Assembly (NCBI GenBank): GCA_041441465.1
Contig: JASDSY010000031.1
Coordinates: 124,001 to 188,000, forward strand
Direction: 5' to 3'
Length of the DNA: 64,000 nucleotides
Origin: JASDSY01 sp041441465
Lineage (GTDB): Bacteria > Muiribacteriota > UBA9980
Shown here in pieces: positions 8,807 through 17,989 of this stretch (its first letter is position 1; each line of letters starts with the position of its first letter). The translations under genes and the position numbers were made by a program. Below the pieces are notes generated by a model. That model had not been told where the DNA came from. It saw nothing but the letters and a program-made list of their open reading frames with translations, and ran no database searches.

Positions 8807-9510
8807 ATTATATCTCTATTTTTTATTTTTTCAGAAATAATGATTTTTGCCAGTTCTAAATCAATTTTATTGTCAATATCAACAGATCGCTCTCTCTGCA
8901 TTATATAAGCCATAGTATTTTTATCAAAAAAAGTTTTCGTTTTTAAAAACCAGTTTATTTTAGCTACATATACCGCTCCATTTAGCATATATGCCTCAGG
9001 CAAATCCTGCCTTCTTGAAATTTCAGATTCTTTTTCAAATAGCGGCACTAATTTTGATTCCGAATTTATAGAATACATCCAGTATGGAGAATGATCAGGT
9101 TCACTTACGGAAACACATGAATTCATTTTATTATTTATACATAGCTCGATGCATTTATCTATATCTTCACAATTTCTCAATGGAGATGTAGGCTGCAGCA
9201 AAACTATGTAATCATAACCCGGAAACTTTTCAATTGAATGCAACACCGGCGCCATCCCTGAAACATCATCGGCAGACAATTCAGCTGGTCTTATAAAGGG
9301 CACCTCACATCCATATTTTATAGCAACATTTATTATAGCATTATCTTCAGACGATAAAATTGTCTTATCTATGTATTTTGATTTATGAGCCTCACTAATC
9401 GTCCATGCAATTAAAGGCTTACCGCATAAATCAATTATGTTTTTGCCCGGCAACCCTTTTGAGCCACCTCGAGCAGGAATCAAAGCAAGTATTTTTTTAA
9501 AATTATACAT
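8803..9510 (-). CDS. legF: CMP-nonulosonate (N,N'-diacetyllegionaminate-type) cytidylyltransferase
   Basis: A 235-residue member of the NeuA/LegF/PseF family, which activates nonulosonic acids with CTP. The N-terminal nucleotide loop is clear (ALIPARGGSKGLPGKNI, about 7-23), followed by the LLQPTSPLR motif. The start is set at the second ATG (9510) because AAGGAG lies seven bases upstream of it; the ATG at 9516 is too close. It sits between the radical SAM gene (14-base gap) and the FemAB-like gene (4-base overlap). Assignment to legionaminic rather than sialic or pseudaminic acid comes from the neighbouring legB/legC/ptmE genes. Confidence 0.85.
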   Translation of the reverse strand: MYNFKKILALIPARGGSKGLPGKNIIDLCGKPLIAWTISEAHKSKYIDKTILSSEDNAIINVAIKYGCEVPFIRPAELSADDVSGMAPVLHSIEKFPGYDYIVLLQPTSPLRNCEDIDKCIELCINNKMNSCVSVSEPDHSPYWMYSINSESKLVPLFEKESEISRRQDLPEAYMLNGAVYVAKINWFLKTKTFFDKNTMAYIMQRERSVDIDNKIDLELAKIIISEKIKNRDII

Positions 9511-9524
9511 ACCCATTCTCCTTG

Positions 9525-10919
9525 TTATGACTGCCTGAAGCCTCTAAAATTTACATTTTTTTCTACATATAACTTACGAGCATTTTCAATAGCAGCTTCC
9601 ATTTGATATTTATAATAATTTTCCAGCAATCTGCGATTGGCATTAAATAATACTTCATAAAATTTTTCATTGGAAAGTTTCGTAAAATTAACTGTTATAA
9701 GGTCAGAATTAACATGTTTCCTTTCGTAAAAATCCTCAGGCCCTTCTAAAAGTCCTTTTTCTATAGCATAATAATAAAGCGGCGAACCGGGATATGGGGT
9801 TACAGGTCTGATAGTCCGCATTTCAGAATGGTCATCATATTTCAACAAAAACTGAACTCCTTTTTCAAGGGTTTGTTCATCTTCGCCAATATTTCCGAAA
9901 ATTATATTGTATCCTGGAGAAATGCCTGCTGCCAGCGTGGCTTCTATTCCTTTAGTGACCTGTTCAACCGTAAGGTTTTTATTCATAACTTTCAATATAT
10001 CATTATCCATACATTCTATACCATAACCGATATAAACACAACCTGCTTTTTTCATGATATTTAAAACCTCAGGTTCGGCATAATTCAAACGACCGTTGCA
10101 AGTCCATTTGATATTTATATTAGCTTTAATAAAAGCTTCGCATAATTCGATAGTTCTCTTAGGAGATATCATTAACAATTCATCCGCAAATATTACATAA
10201 GTAACGCCATATTGTTTTTTTAATATTTTTATTTCTTCTATAATGCTTTCTGCTGAACGTATTCTAACTCCAGTATCCATTCTATAACAAAAATTGCATT
10301 TAAATGGACAACCACGCGCCGAAAGCATCGGAAAAACCCTGTCTCGATTGCTCAAATGAACCGAACGAATTAATGTATAATAATCCATTGGAAATAAATC
10401 CCATGCCGGAAAATCTATTTCATCGATATTTTTTATTAATTCCTGCCTTTCATTAACAATACATTTTCCGTTATCATTATATGCAATACCTTTTACTTTA
10501 GAAAAATTTTTATTTCCCATCAGCTCATTCAGTAAATTGATTGTCGATACTTCACCTTCTCCAATGACTATAGCATCGGCTTTGGTTTTATTCATAAAAT
10601 AAGCAGGTTCTGGAGCCGGGCCATGCCCACCTATTATATAAAAAGGACGATTTTTAGACTTATTTATAGCTTCGGATATTTTCATTAATTTTTTATATTG
10701 ATAATAACCACCAATAACACTAACACCAACAACATCAAATCTGTTATCATCAAGATAATGCATCAAATGTTCATCTGGATAGTGAAACTTATCTTGATTA
10801 TATATGGTAACTTCATGACCATTTTTCCTCATAACAGATGCAACATATGCCAGCCCCATCGGAAACCAATGTATATAAGAATCATTATCATAAACAACAA
10901 GAAGAATTTTCAAATTCAT
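9525..10919 (-). CDS. B12-binding-domain radical SAM protein
   Basis: About 464 residues. An N-terminal cobalamin-binding Rossmann-like domain (about 1-145; VGVSVIGGYYQ, YIIGGHGPAPEP, AIVIGEGE) is followed by a radical SAM domain with the cluster motif CPFKCNFCY (about residues 205-213) and a C-terminal extension. Enzymes of this class methylate or rearrange unreactive carbons. The ATG is embedded in the stop of the preceding gene (TGATG), so it is co-translated with the sugar pathway. The position between legG and legF strongly suggests it acts on the nonulosonic acid or its precursor. A GTG one codon earlier is an alternative start. Confidence 0.85.
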   Translation of the reverse strand: MNLKILLVVYDNDSYIHWFPMGLAYVASVMRKNGHEVTIYNQDKFHYPDEHLMHYLDDNRFDVVGVSVIGGYYQYKKLMKISEAINKSKNRPFYIIGGHGPAPEPAYFMNKTKADAIVIGEGEVSTINLLNELMGNKNFSKVKGIAYNDNGKCIVNERQELIKNIDEIDFPAWDLFPMDYYTLIRSVHLSNRDRVFPMLSARGCPFKCNFCYRMDTGVRIRSAESIIEEIKILKKQYGVTYVIFADELLMISPKRTIELCEAFIKANINIKWTCNGRLNYAEPEVLNIMKKAGCVYIGYGIECMDNDILKVMNKNLTVEQVTKGIEATLAAGISPGYNIIFGNIGEDEQTLEKGVQFLLKYDDHSEMRTIRPVTPYPGSPLYYYAIEKGLLEGPEDFYERKHVNSDLITVNFTKLSNEKFYEVLFNANRRLLENYYKYQMEAAIENARKLYVEKNVNFRGFRQS

Positions 10920-12079
10920 CACCTTTTTATATCATAAAATTTTTTAGGGTAAATCAGGCTCAAATCAACTTTTTTTAATACTTTAATTATTTTTTTAGCC
11001 GAATCGCCTTCGCCGTAAGGACTATTTATTTTTTTTAATAAATTTTGAAAACTTTCAGAGTATAATTTTTTTAATGCGACTTTTATAGACTTTAAATCAT
11101 AGTCGCACTCTATAATACTATCAGTTTTTATACGACCTTTTTGCCTATCACCTATGTTGATAGTTCCTATTTTAAAAGAAGGCGCCTCGATTATGCCGCT
11201 CGATGAATTTCCAACTACAGCATCGACATATTTTAAAGCAGAAAGATACCTTAACTGGCCGAGCGAGGCAAAGCAAACTGCCCTGTCTGAATTTTTAGAA
11301 ACATACTTATCTATCATACTGATTATTTCGCGACCGCCATTGTCAGCATTTGGTTTTGTGAATATTATGCCAGTATCATCAAGCTCATCGATAGCATCTA
11401 ATAAATTTTTAAATTGCTTTTCAGAATTTTGTTTTTCAAGGGTAACTGGATGAAAAGTCACAATTATATTTTTTTTCTTTAACTTAAATCCAATGGATTT
11501 TTCAAACTCAATTTTAGACAGTAATTTCATTCTTTTTATATTATCAAGGCCAATAGCACCAACATTAAATACAAATTCAGGATTTTCTCCAAGTTGAATC
11601 ACGCGGTTACGATATTCTTCCGTAGAAGTAAAATGCAAATGTGCTATTTTAGTTATCGCATGCCTTAACGAATCGTCAAATGCACCTTCAGTAAGCTCAC
11701 CACCATAAAGATGCACAACTGGAACATTTAAAATCAAGCAGACAGAGGCCGCCGCAAAAGATTCATAACGGTCACCAAGTATTACCATTAAATCTGGTTT
11801 TAATTCGTTAATAGCCTCGGCATAACTTATAAAACCAAGACCCATCGCTTTCGAAACACCAATAGGTGTATCAGATGAAAGCAGTATTTCAATTTTTTTA
11901 TTAATTATAAAACCATCATTTTCAATTTCCTTATAAGTGAATCCAAATTCATGCGATAAATGAGAGCCTGATACTATTAACTGCAAAACAAACGATTTCT
12001 CTTTTTTTATTTTTTCTAACAGAGGCATTAGTAAACCATATTCGGCTCTCGTACCTGTAAAAAAACATATTTTTTTCAA
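10919..12079 (-). CDS. legG: Hydrolysing UDP/GDP-sugar 2-epimerase (NeuC/LegG family)
   Basis: 386 residues with the NeuC-type epimerase fold: FFTGTRAEYGLLMPLL at the N-terminus, IVSGSHLSHEFG (about 39-50), VILGDRYESFAAA (about 93-105) and VVGNSSSGIIEAP (about 288-300). In the legionaminate route this enzyme removes the nucleotide and inverts C2 to give the 6-deoxy diacetamido mannose used by the synthase. The start codon is TTG with GGTG upstream. It lies 46 bases after the synthase gene and is overlapped by the radical SAM gene. Confidence 0.88.
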   Translation of the reverse strand: MKKICFFTGTRAEYGLLMPLLEKIKKEKSFVLQLIVSGSHLSHEFGFTYKEIENDGFIINKKIEILLSSDTPIGVSKAMGLGFISYAEAINELKPDLMVILGDRYESFAAASVCLILNVPVVHLYGGELTEGAFDDSLRHAITKIAHLHFTSTEEYRNRVIQLGENPEFVFNVGAIGLDNIKRMKLLSKIEFEKSIGFKLKKKNIIVTFHPVTLEKQNSEKQFKNLLDAIDELDDTGIIFTKPNADNGGREIISMIDKYVSKNSDRAVCFASLGQLRYLSALKYVDAVVGNSSSGIIEAPSFKIGTINIGDRQKGRIKTDSIIECDYDLKSIKVALKKLYSESFQNLLKKINSPYGEGDSAKKIIKVLKKVDLSLIYPKKFYDIKR

Positions 12080-12125
12080 TTTATAAGCACCTTTTTTTAT
12101 CGATAATTTTTCAATTTAGCGAAAT

Positions 12126-13145
12126 TTAATTTTCGATCATTTCGTCTTCCGAAAAATCACGTTTAGCAGTTTTACCGATGATTTCGTCCCAGCGTTCAGG
12201 ACTTATCCCACCTGCCGGCCTTTTTGCGGTAATATTATTCTCGCTTAAGATTTCGCCTTTTTTTATATCACGTCTCGCTACAATGCTTTTTCTGGCGATT
12301 TTTATATTTTTCAATTCAGAATGCGATGGTTTTTTTATGCCTGTGCCAAGCGCCAATTCAATATTTCTTACAGCTTTTATCATAGCCTTCAATTCGTCCG
12401 GTTCCAGGCTTGCCTTATGATCCGGCCCTTCCATTGTCCGATCGAGCGTGAAATGTTTTTCAATGACGCAAGCGCCCAGCGCGGCAGCGGCAACCGGAAC
12501 TTCAATGCCGTTTGTATGATCGGAATATCCTACTTTTACGCCAAACGCATTTTTTATAGTAAGCATGGCATTTAAATTGACATCTTCCATCGGCGTCGGA
12601 TATTCGGTATTGCAATGCAGCACGATTATATTTTCAAGCGATGTGCCGGCATCAGTCAGCGTATCAAGCATAAATTCGATTTCTCCAAGTTTGGCCATGC
12701 CGGTCGAAACTATCAAATTCTTATTTAATTTGCCTATTTTCCGAAGGTAAGGCACATTAGTAATTTCCCCCGACGGAATTTTAATAGTGTCAAGACCAAG
12801 CTTATCAAGCAAATCAACACTTTTATTTTCAAAAGGCGTTGAAAGAAATTTTATTTTATTTTTTATGCAATACGTCATTAATTCGATATGAGTATTCTCA
12901 TCAAGTTCAAGTTTTTTTACCATTTCAAGTTGCGATTCTGCGATATCAGTGGTTTTTTTCTGATATTCAGCCTTTTCGGCAAATTTACTAATTTCTTCAC
13001 TTGCACAAAAAGTCTGAAATTTAACGACGTCTGCGCCGGCTTCCGCCGCTTTTTCAATAAGTTTTTTCGCAAGCTCGATAGAGCCGTTATGGTTAACGCC
13101 GGCTTCCGCAATTATTAAAACTTTTTTTAATGAATCATTATTCAT
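12126..13145 (-). CDS. legI: Nonulosonic acid synthase (NeuB/LegI family)
   Basis: 339 residues. The N-terminal TIM-barrel NeuB domain shows IIAEAGVNHNGSIELAKKLI, ADVVKFQTF, KIPSGEITNVPYL, STGMA, LHCNTEYPTP, GYSDHTNGI and IEKHFTLDRTMEGPDHKAS. The C-terminal SAF/antifreeze-like domain (about 280-339) shows IVARRDIKKGEIL and KRPAGGISP. It condenses the N-acetylated mannose derivative with phosphoenolpyruvate. The length is normal for the family. It is the third step-defining gene of the legionaminic cluster. Confidence 0.93.
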   Translation of the reverse strand: MNNDSLKKVLIIAEAGVNHNGSIELAKKLIEKAAEAGADVVKFQTFCASEEISKFAEKAEYQKKTTDIAESQLEMVKKLELDENTHIELMTYCIKNKIKFLSTPFENKSVDLLDKLGLDTIKIPSGEITNVPYLRKIGKLNKNLIVSTGMAKLGEIEFMLDTLTDAGTSLENIIVLHCNTEYPTPMEDVNLNAMLTIKNAFGVKVGYSDHTNGIEVPVAAAALGACVIEKHFTLDRTMEGPDHKASLEPDELKAMIKAVRNIELALGTGIKKPSHSELKNIKIARKSIVARRDIKKGEILSENNITAKRPAGGISPERWDEIIGKTAKRDFSEDEMIEN

Positions 13146-13327
13146 TTTATTTCCTTCTTATATTTCCTAATAAGTAACACGTTCATTTTTTGGCCGTTCA
13201 GCCATTACAAAGAAATTGGAAACATTTTAACAAAATTTAATAAAAAAATTACGATCAAAACCTCAATATTTTCTTGAAAAATCGTATAACTTTAAAAATA
13301 CCGTTAAATCAAACTAATTAAAAAAAA

Positions 13328-14398
13328 TTAAACGCCGAATTTTTTAAATGCGTCATATAATTCGCCCATCTGCCCTATATCTGTCCACGATTTTTCAGAT
13401 ATCGGATAAACGCCAATTTTCTTACCTTTTATTTTATAATCGTTAATCAAGTCAGTTACATGATAAAACTTATTCTCCGGTATATCGTCAAGCACTTCAG
13501 GCTGCATAACGTACATTCCGGTATTGACGAGGAAATTAAATTCAGGTTTTTCTTTTATGTCTTTAAGGCTTCCGTTTTTTTCCGTTTCAATAACGCCGTA
13601 AGGAATCTTGAAATTTTTTAACGAACTTACTATCGTTATAAAATTTTTTTCTTCCTTATGCGTTTTTAATATGTCGGAATAATTCGCTTCGATCAAAATA
13701 TCGCAATTATTAACAAAAAAAGGAACATTTATTTTATGCTTCTTCAATAACGTTAAACTTCCGGCTGTACCAAGAAATTCTTTTTCCTCAAGATAATCTA
13801 CGTCATAATTTTTATTGTCCGACATTTCGGTAAAATAAGCTTTAATCATACTCGCTTTATAATTTATAGAAACATAAAACTCACGGCAGCCAAATTCGTT
13901 GAACCTGTCAATTATCATTTCGATTATTGTTTTTTCGCCTATAGGAATGAGCGGTTTTGGCAATACTTTAGTAAAAGGGTCAAGGCGCGTTCCTTTACCT
14001 CCGGCCATTATGACAACCGGTACTTTGACCTTATCGCTTACTATGAACTTGCTTCTGAAAAAATCGCTCCACCATATAGCCGAAACAACTCTTTTCTTCG
14101 AGTCAACTACCGGCAGACACTCGATCAGTTCATTTTTCATTAATTCTTTGGCGTCTTTTATATCAAAACCCTGTTTCAAAATTTTCGGGTTTTTATTCAT
14201 GACCTTAGATACCGGTTCGTTCAAATTGCCGTTTTTTAATATAAAACGCCTGATGTCGCCGTCAGTGACAACGCCTATAAGCGTATTGTCATCGTCCGTA
14301 ATAAATATAATCTTATTCGCGGCCTCGTCCAGTTTTTCCATCGCCTGTTTTACGCTTACCGTCGGCGCAACAATGGTCTTTTTTAAAATTTCATCCAT
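13328..14398 (-). CDS. ptmE: CBS-domain sugar nucleotidyltransferase (PtmE-like)
   Basis: 356 residues. Two CBS motifs occupy about 1-120 (DDDNTLIGVVTDGDIRRFI; ECLPVVDSKKRVVSAIWW), followed by a nucleotidyltransferase domain (about 125-350; VPVVIMAGGKGTRLDPFTKVLPKPLIPIG). This domain order is that of Campylobacter PtmE, which makes GDP-GlcNAc to start the legionaminate pathway. The ATG lies inside the end of legC (8-base overlap), so it is coupled to legC. The CBS pair may sense an adenine nucleotide, which is typical of the fold but unproven here. A 182-base gap separates it from legI. Confidence 0.85.
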   Translation of the reverse strand: MDEILKKTIVAPTVSVKQAMEKLDEAANKIIFITDDDNTLIGVVTDGDIRRFILKNGNLNEPVSKVMNKNPKILKQGFDIKDAKELMKNELIECLPVVDSKKRVVSAIWWSDFFRSKFIVSDKVKVPVVIMAGGKGTRLDPFTKVLPKPLIPIGEKTIIEMIIDRFNEFGCREFYVSINYKASMIKAYFTEMSDNKNYDVDYLEEKEFLGTAGSLTLLKKHKINVPFFVNNCDILIEANYSDILKTHKEEKNFITIVSSLKNFKIPYGVIETEKNGSLKDIKEKPEFNFLVNTGMYVMQPEVLDDIPENKFYHVTDLINDYKIKGKKIGVYPISEKSWTDIGQMGELYDAFKKFGV

Positions 14399-15566
14399 TT
14401 AACGCCTCTATTATAATTTTTGAAATATGCTCGACATCTCCGGCAGTCAAATTAACACTGCAAGGAATATTAACTATACGCTCATAATAAAATTCTGACT
14501 TTTTCATTTCACTTTTTGGCGAATTTAAATACGGTTTCTGCAAATGGTTCAAATACCACAAAGGCCTTGACTCTATTTTATTTTCTTTCAGTCTGCCTAT
14601 GAATTTAAGTTTATCAAATTTTATTTTAAAAGTGTCAACCAGCAGCGAATAAAACCATAAATTACTGAACGCATATTCAGGTTCTCCTATCAAGTTCACG
14701 CCGTTGATATTTCTTAAGTTCTTTTTGTACGCATCAAAATTTTCCCTTTTTATCTTTATATACTGCTCTATCTTTTCAAGCTGGGCGCAGCCTAAAGCCG
14801 CCTGAAGATTCGTCATTCGATAATTATATCCGACATTGTCATGAATATATAAAAGAGCGTCATCTTTGGCCTGAGTCGAAAGATAACGAATTTTTTCGGA
14901 ATTTTCACCGTCATTGCATACCGCCATTCCGCCGCCGCCGGTTGTAATAATTTTATTTCCGTTAAACGAAAAACATCCGAAATGTCCTATTGTGCCTGTT
15001 TTTCTGCCGGCATATTTTCCGATTTTATAATACGAGCCCAGCGACTCCGTCGCGTCTTCAATTACTTTCAAACCGTATTTTTCGGAAATTTCCATAATTT
15101 TTTCAATATCAACAGGATTTCCGAATATATGAACCGGTACGAGCGCTGAAATTTTTCTGCCTGTTGACTTATTTCTCAGAACGTTTTTTTCATATACGCA
15201 ATTTTTGTTTATGAATTCGATTACCGCTTCGGGCGAAATATTCAAATAATCGTCGCAATCGATAAAAATCGGATGAGCTCCGACATATCTTATGGCATTT
15301 ACTGGCGCAATAAAAGTTATAGTAGGAACGAACACTTCGTCATCTTCTTCAACGCCGGCAGCGATAAGCGAAAGATGGAGCGCGGCTGTGCCGTTTGTAA
15401 CAGCTACAGCGTTTTTTGCGCCGGTAAATTTTTTCATATCTTCCTCGAATTTTGAAACATAAGAGCCGACTGAAGAAACCCATTCTGTTTCAATGCAGTC
15501 GCTGACATATTTTAATTCATTGCCTTTTAAACTCGGCACCGAAAGGGGATAATATTTACCTTGCAT
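14391..15566 (-). CDS. legC: PLP-dependent sugar aminotransferase (LegC-like)
   Basis: A 391-residue DegT/DnrJ/EryC1/StrS aminotransferase. Visible are AVAVTNGTAALHLSLIAAGVEEDDEVFVP (PLP phosphate region, about 57-85), VIEDATESLG (about 167-176) and FGCFSFNGNKIITTGGGGMAV with the Schiff-base lysine (about 200-220), then YRMTNLQAALGCAQL. It aminates the 4-keto sugar produced by LegB. AAGGA precedes the ATG. It is the second gene of the operon, 150 bases after legB, and overlaps ptmE. Confidence 0.9.
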   Translation of the reverse strand: MQGKYYPLSVPSLKGNELKYVSDCIETEWVSSVGSYVSKFEEDMKKFTGAKNAVAVTNGTAALHLSLIAAGVEEDDEVFVPTITFIAPVNAIRYVGAHPIFIDCDDYLNISPEAVIEFINKNCVYEKNVLRNKSTGRKISALVPVHIFGNPVDIEKIMEISEKYGLKVIEDATESLGSYYKIGKYAGRKTGTIGHFGCFSFNGNKIITTGGGGMAVCNDGENSEKIRYLSTQAKDDALLYIHDNVGYNYRMTNLQAALGCAQLEKIEQYIKIKRENFDAYKKNLRNINGVNLIGEPEYAFSNLWFYSLLVDTFKIKFDKLKFIGRLKENKIESRPLWYLNHLQKPYLNSPKSEMKKSEFYYERIVNIPCSVNLTAGDVEHISKIIIEALNG

Positions 15567-15716
15567 ATTTTTTTCCTTATAAACAGGTTATTACTTAACC
15601 TTTACATTCAAAAATTAAAATCTAAAAAATAATCTAAACAGCATTTTTCAAATGTTTAAACTTATGAAATAAAAGTTTAATCCGTCACATTAAATATTAT
15701 TTCCGTAAACGTTAAT

Positions 15717-16709
15717 TTACACATTATATAAATCGACTTTATATTTTTCCATGTTATTTCTAAACCATTGAACGGTTTCTGAAAGACCTTCGGAAAATGT
15801 ATATCCCGGGCGCCAACCAATCAATTCTGATGCTTTTTTATTGCATGCAAGAAGCCTTTCAACTTCGCTGCCCGCAGGCCTTAATCTTTGTTCATCACAT
15901 ATAATTTCAAACTCGGCGCCGGTGATATTTTTTAAAATATCAATAAGTTCGCCAATGGAATGCTCTTCACCGGAACCAATATTTATAACTTCACCGATCG
16001 ATTTTTCCGATTCGGCGATTTTTATAAACCCGTCAACCGTATTTTTTACGTAATTAAAATCACGCCTTGGCGAAAGCGCGCCTAATTTTATTTGTTTCTT
16101 TCCTGAAATAATCTGCGTAATAAGCGTGGGAATAACCGCTCTCATAGACTGGCGCGGACCAAAAGCGTTAAAAGGCCTTATCACGCTTACAGGCATTTTA
16201 AAAGCGTTATAAAAACTTAAAGCTATCATATCGGCGCCTATTTTAGAGGCCGAATAAGGCGATTGCGGCTGCAGAGGATGCTTTTCGTCAATCGGCACAT
16301 ATAAAGCAGTTCCGTATACTTCAGACGTCGACGTATGAACAATCTTAACGGCACCATTTTCACGCGCAGCCTGCATGACATTTAACGTGCCGGTAACGTT
16401 AGTCTGCACATAAGAATCGGGAGCGATATAAGAATAAGGAATAGCTATTAATGCCGCAAGATGAAATATCACGTCAATGCCTTTCGAGATTTCCTTAACA
16501 AAATGAGGATCTTTTATATCGCCGCAAACGACATCCACGCTTTTTAAAATATCTTCAGGAAACGAGTCAAGCCATCCCCAATTATTGAACGAGTTATAAT
16601 AAGAAAGCGCTTTCACCGAGCAGCCCATCTTAACAAGTTTTTCAGTCAAATGCGAACCGATAAAACCGTCAGCGCCAGTAACAAGAACCTTTTTATTTTT
16701 TAAATCCAT
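15717..16709 (-). CDS. legB: NAD-dependent nucleotide-sugar 4,6-dehydratase (LegB-like)
   Basis: A 330-residue extended SDR: VLVTGADGFIGSHLTEKL at the N-terminus, STSEVYG and the catalytic YSASK (about 150-154), then RPFNAFGPRQS and a C-terminal substrate domain. It would catalyse the first committed step, 4,6-dehydration of GDP-GlcNAc in the legionaminate route. It is the promoter-proximal gene of the minus-strand operon legB-legC-ptmE-legI-legG-rSAM-legF-FemAB. A 240-base leader separates it from a strong promoter. Closely related dehydratases make other sugars, so the specificity relies on the neighbours. Confidence 0.88.
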   Translation of the reverse strand: MDLKNKKVLVTGADGFIGSHLTEKLVKMGCSVKALSYYNSFNNWGWLDSFPEDILKSVDVVCGDIKDPHFVKEISKGIDVIFHLAALIAIPYSYIAPDSYVQTNVTGTLNVMQAARENGAVKIVHTSTSEVYGTALYVPIDEKHPLQPQSPYSASKIGADMIALSFYNAFKMPVSVIRPFNAFGPRQSMRAVIPTLITQIISGKKQIKLGALSPRRDFNYVKNTVDGFIKIAESEKSIGEVINIGSGEEHSIGELIDILKNITGAEFEIICDEQRLRPAGSEVERLLACNKKASELIGWRPGYTFSEGLSETVQWFRNNMEKYKVDLYNV

Positions 16710-16765
16710 ATCTTATTTCCCTTATTTTACTAAAATTTTAAAAATAAAATTCATTTTTACACACA

Positions 16766-16849
16766 ACCGGCTAATAAAAAAAATAAATTCAATAATTATT
16801 TTATATTTATTCAGAATTTATTTTTCACTTAAAATTTCATTTAGCCGGT
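16766..16849 (-). repeat. Inverted repeat in the legB leader
   Basis: A 9-bp inverted repeat, ACCGGCTAA at 16766-16774 and TTAGCCGGT at 16841-16849, brackets 66 very AT-rich bases. Both arms fall inside the transcribed leader predicted from the promoter at 16951-16979, so the leader RNA could fold into a long stem-loop. Function unknown. Confidence 0.45.
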
Positions 16850-16950
16850 CTGTAAAATAGCATAGTTTATAAATTAAACCGTTAAAAATTAAAAGTTTTA
16901 TAAAGTTTTTGATTATCAGCCGTATTTTAATTTAAGAATTCATTTTGTCT

Positions 16951-16979
16951 ATTATATAAAAACGCTTAAATTTAGTCAA
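16951..16979 (-). promoter_or_regulatory. Sigma-70-type promoter of the legionaminic operon
   Basis: The minus strand carries TTGACT (16974-16979), a 17-base spacer and TATAAT (16951-16956), a near-perfect vegetative promoter. It points towards legB and would leave a leader of about 230 bases. It is back to back with the ssb promoter. Confidence 0.75.
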
Positions 16980-17002
16980 TAATAAAGAAAAATAAATTTT
17001 CT

Positions 17003-17031
17003 TTGATTTTAGTTTTTTTTTATGTTATAAT
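17003..17031 (+). promoter_or_regulatory. Sigma-70-type promoter of ssb
   Basis: TTGATT (17003-17008), 17-base spacer, TATAAT (17026-17031). The start point would be about 35 bases before the ssb ATG, which has a GAAGGAG ribosome binding site. Confidence 0.8.
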
Positions 17032-17074
17032 TTGACCACCAAATCACTTATAAATACTCAGAAGGAGCATAAAA

Positions 17075-17554
17075 ATGGCATCTTTAAATAAAGTACAGAT
17101 CATAGGCCGCCTCGGCAAAGACCCTGAAGTCCGCTCAACGGCAAACGGCACGACGGTTACGACCATAAACGTCGCCACGTCAGAATTTTCAGGAAAGGGC
17201 GCGGACCGCAAAGAAAAAACAGAATGGCACCGTATAGTTTTATGGGACAAACTCGGCCAGATCGCCGGCAATTACCTGAAAAAAGGCCGCCAGGTGTTCA
17301 TCGAAGGCAAACTTCGCACACGCGAATATGTCGATAAAACAAACGTCAAAAGATATATGACCGAAATTTTCGCCACAAACATGATACTTTTAGGCGGAAA
17401 AGAAGAAGGCATGGGCGGCGGCTACGCACCTGCTCAATCATCACCTGCTCAATACGGCGGAAATGAACCCGCTCCGGATTTCAGCTCGCAGGATATGGAT
17501 AACTACGCAGCATCAATGCAGGATCTCGGCGGAAGCGACGAGGTTCCATTCTAA
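17075..17554 (+). CDS. ssb: Single-stranded DNA-binding protein
   Basis: 159 residues. The OB-fold domain (about 1-105) starts LNKVQIIGRLGKDPEVRSTANG and contains EWHRIVLWDKLGQIAGNYLKKGRQVFIEGKL. A Gly/Gln/Pro-rich linker follows, then the acidic tip SDEVPF that recruits replication and repair partners. Normal length. Here ssb is not flanked by rpsF and rpsR, its usual company. The next gene begins at the base after its stop codon, so the two are co-transcribed. Confidence 0.97.
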   Translation: MASLNKVQIIGRLGKDPEVRSTANGTTVTTINVATSEFSGKGADRKEKTEWHRIVLWDKLGQIAGNYLKKGRQVFIEGKLRTREYVDKTNVKRYMTEIFATNMILLGGKEEGMGGGYAPAQSSPAQYGGNEPAPDFSSQDMDNYAASMQDLGGSDEVPF

Positions 17555-17950
17555 ATGTCCGGTTTGAAATCATTTGAAGATATCGAAAACGAGATCGAAG
17601 ACGAAATTACAAAAAGCTTCACAGAACGCAGCGGCGACGGAGAAGATGAGGAATATATCCTTATGATGCAGGCGACGGATGCAGTTACATGCGAGATGGC
17701 ATGCGGACTTCTGGATGAAAATAATATAACCTACATCAAACGTTCGGATGACAGCCTTGGAATTTTCGGTGTCGCTATGCATTCAATGATTTACGTAATC
17801 AAACAGGATTTCGAAAGGGCAAATGAAATTTTAACCGGTTATGGTTTTATCGGCGGCAAGCCATCAGAAAATGGCAAAAACGAAGACCTGGACAAAGAAA
17901 ATATAAACAAAAACGATCAGGACACGCCGGAAGAACTCAAGGACAATTAA
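17555..17950 (+). CDS. DUF2007-like small protein
   Basis: 131 residues, starting immediately after the ssb stop (TAAATG). The central part (about 32-95: CEMACGLLDENNITYIKRSD, then VIKQDFERANEIL) resembles the DUF2007 putative signal-transducing family, in which a short alpha/beta unit precedes an amphipathic helix. The N-terminus is acidic and the C-terminal 35 residues are charged and probably disordered. Coupling to ssb suggests a housekeeping link, but no function can be assigned. Confidence 0.7.
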   Translation: MSGLKSFEDIENEIEDEITKSFTERSGDGEDEEYILMMQATDAVTCEMACGLLDENNITYIKRSDDSLGIFGVAMHSMIYVIKQDFERANEILTGYGFIGGKPSENGKNEDLDKENINKNDQDTPEELKDN

Positions 17951-17989
17951 TCTCAAAATAAAAAATTCAATTTTTTTGGATAATAAATA

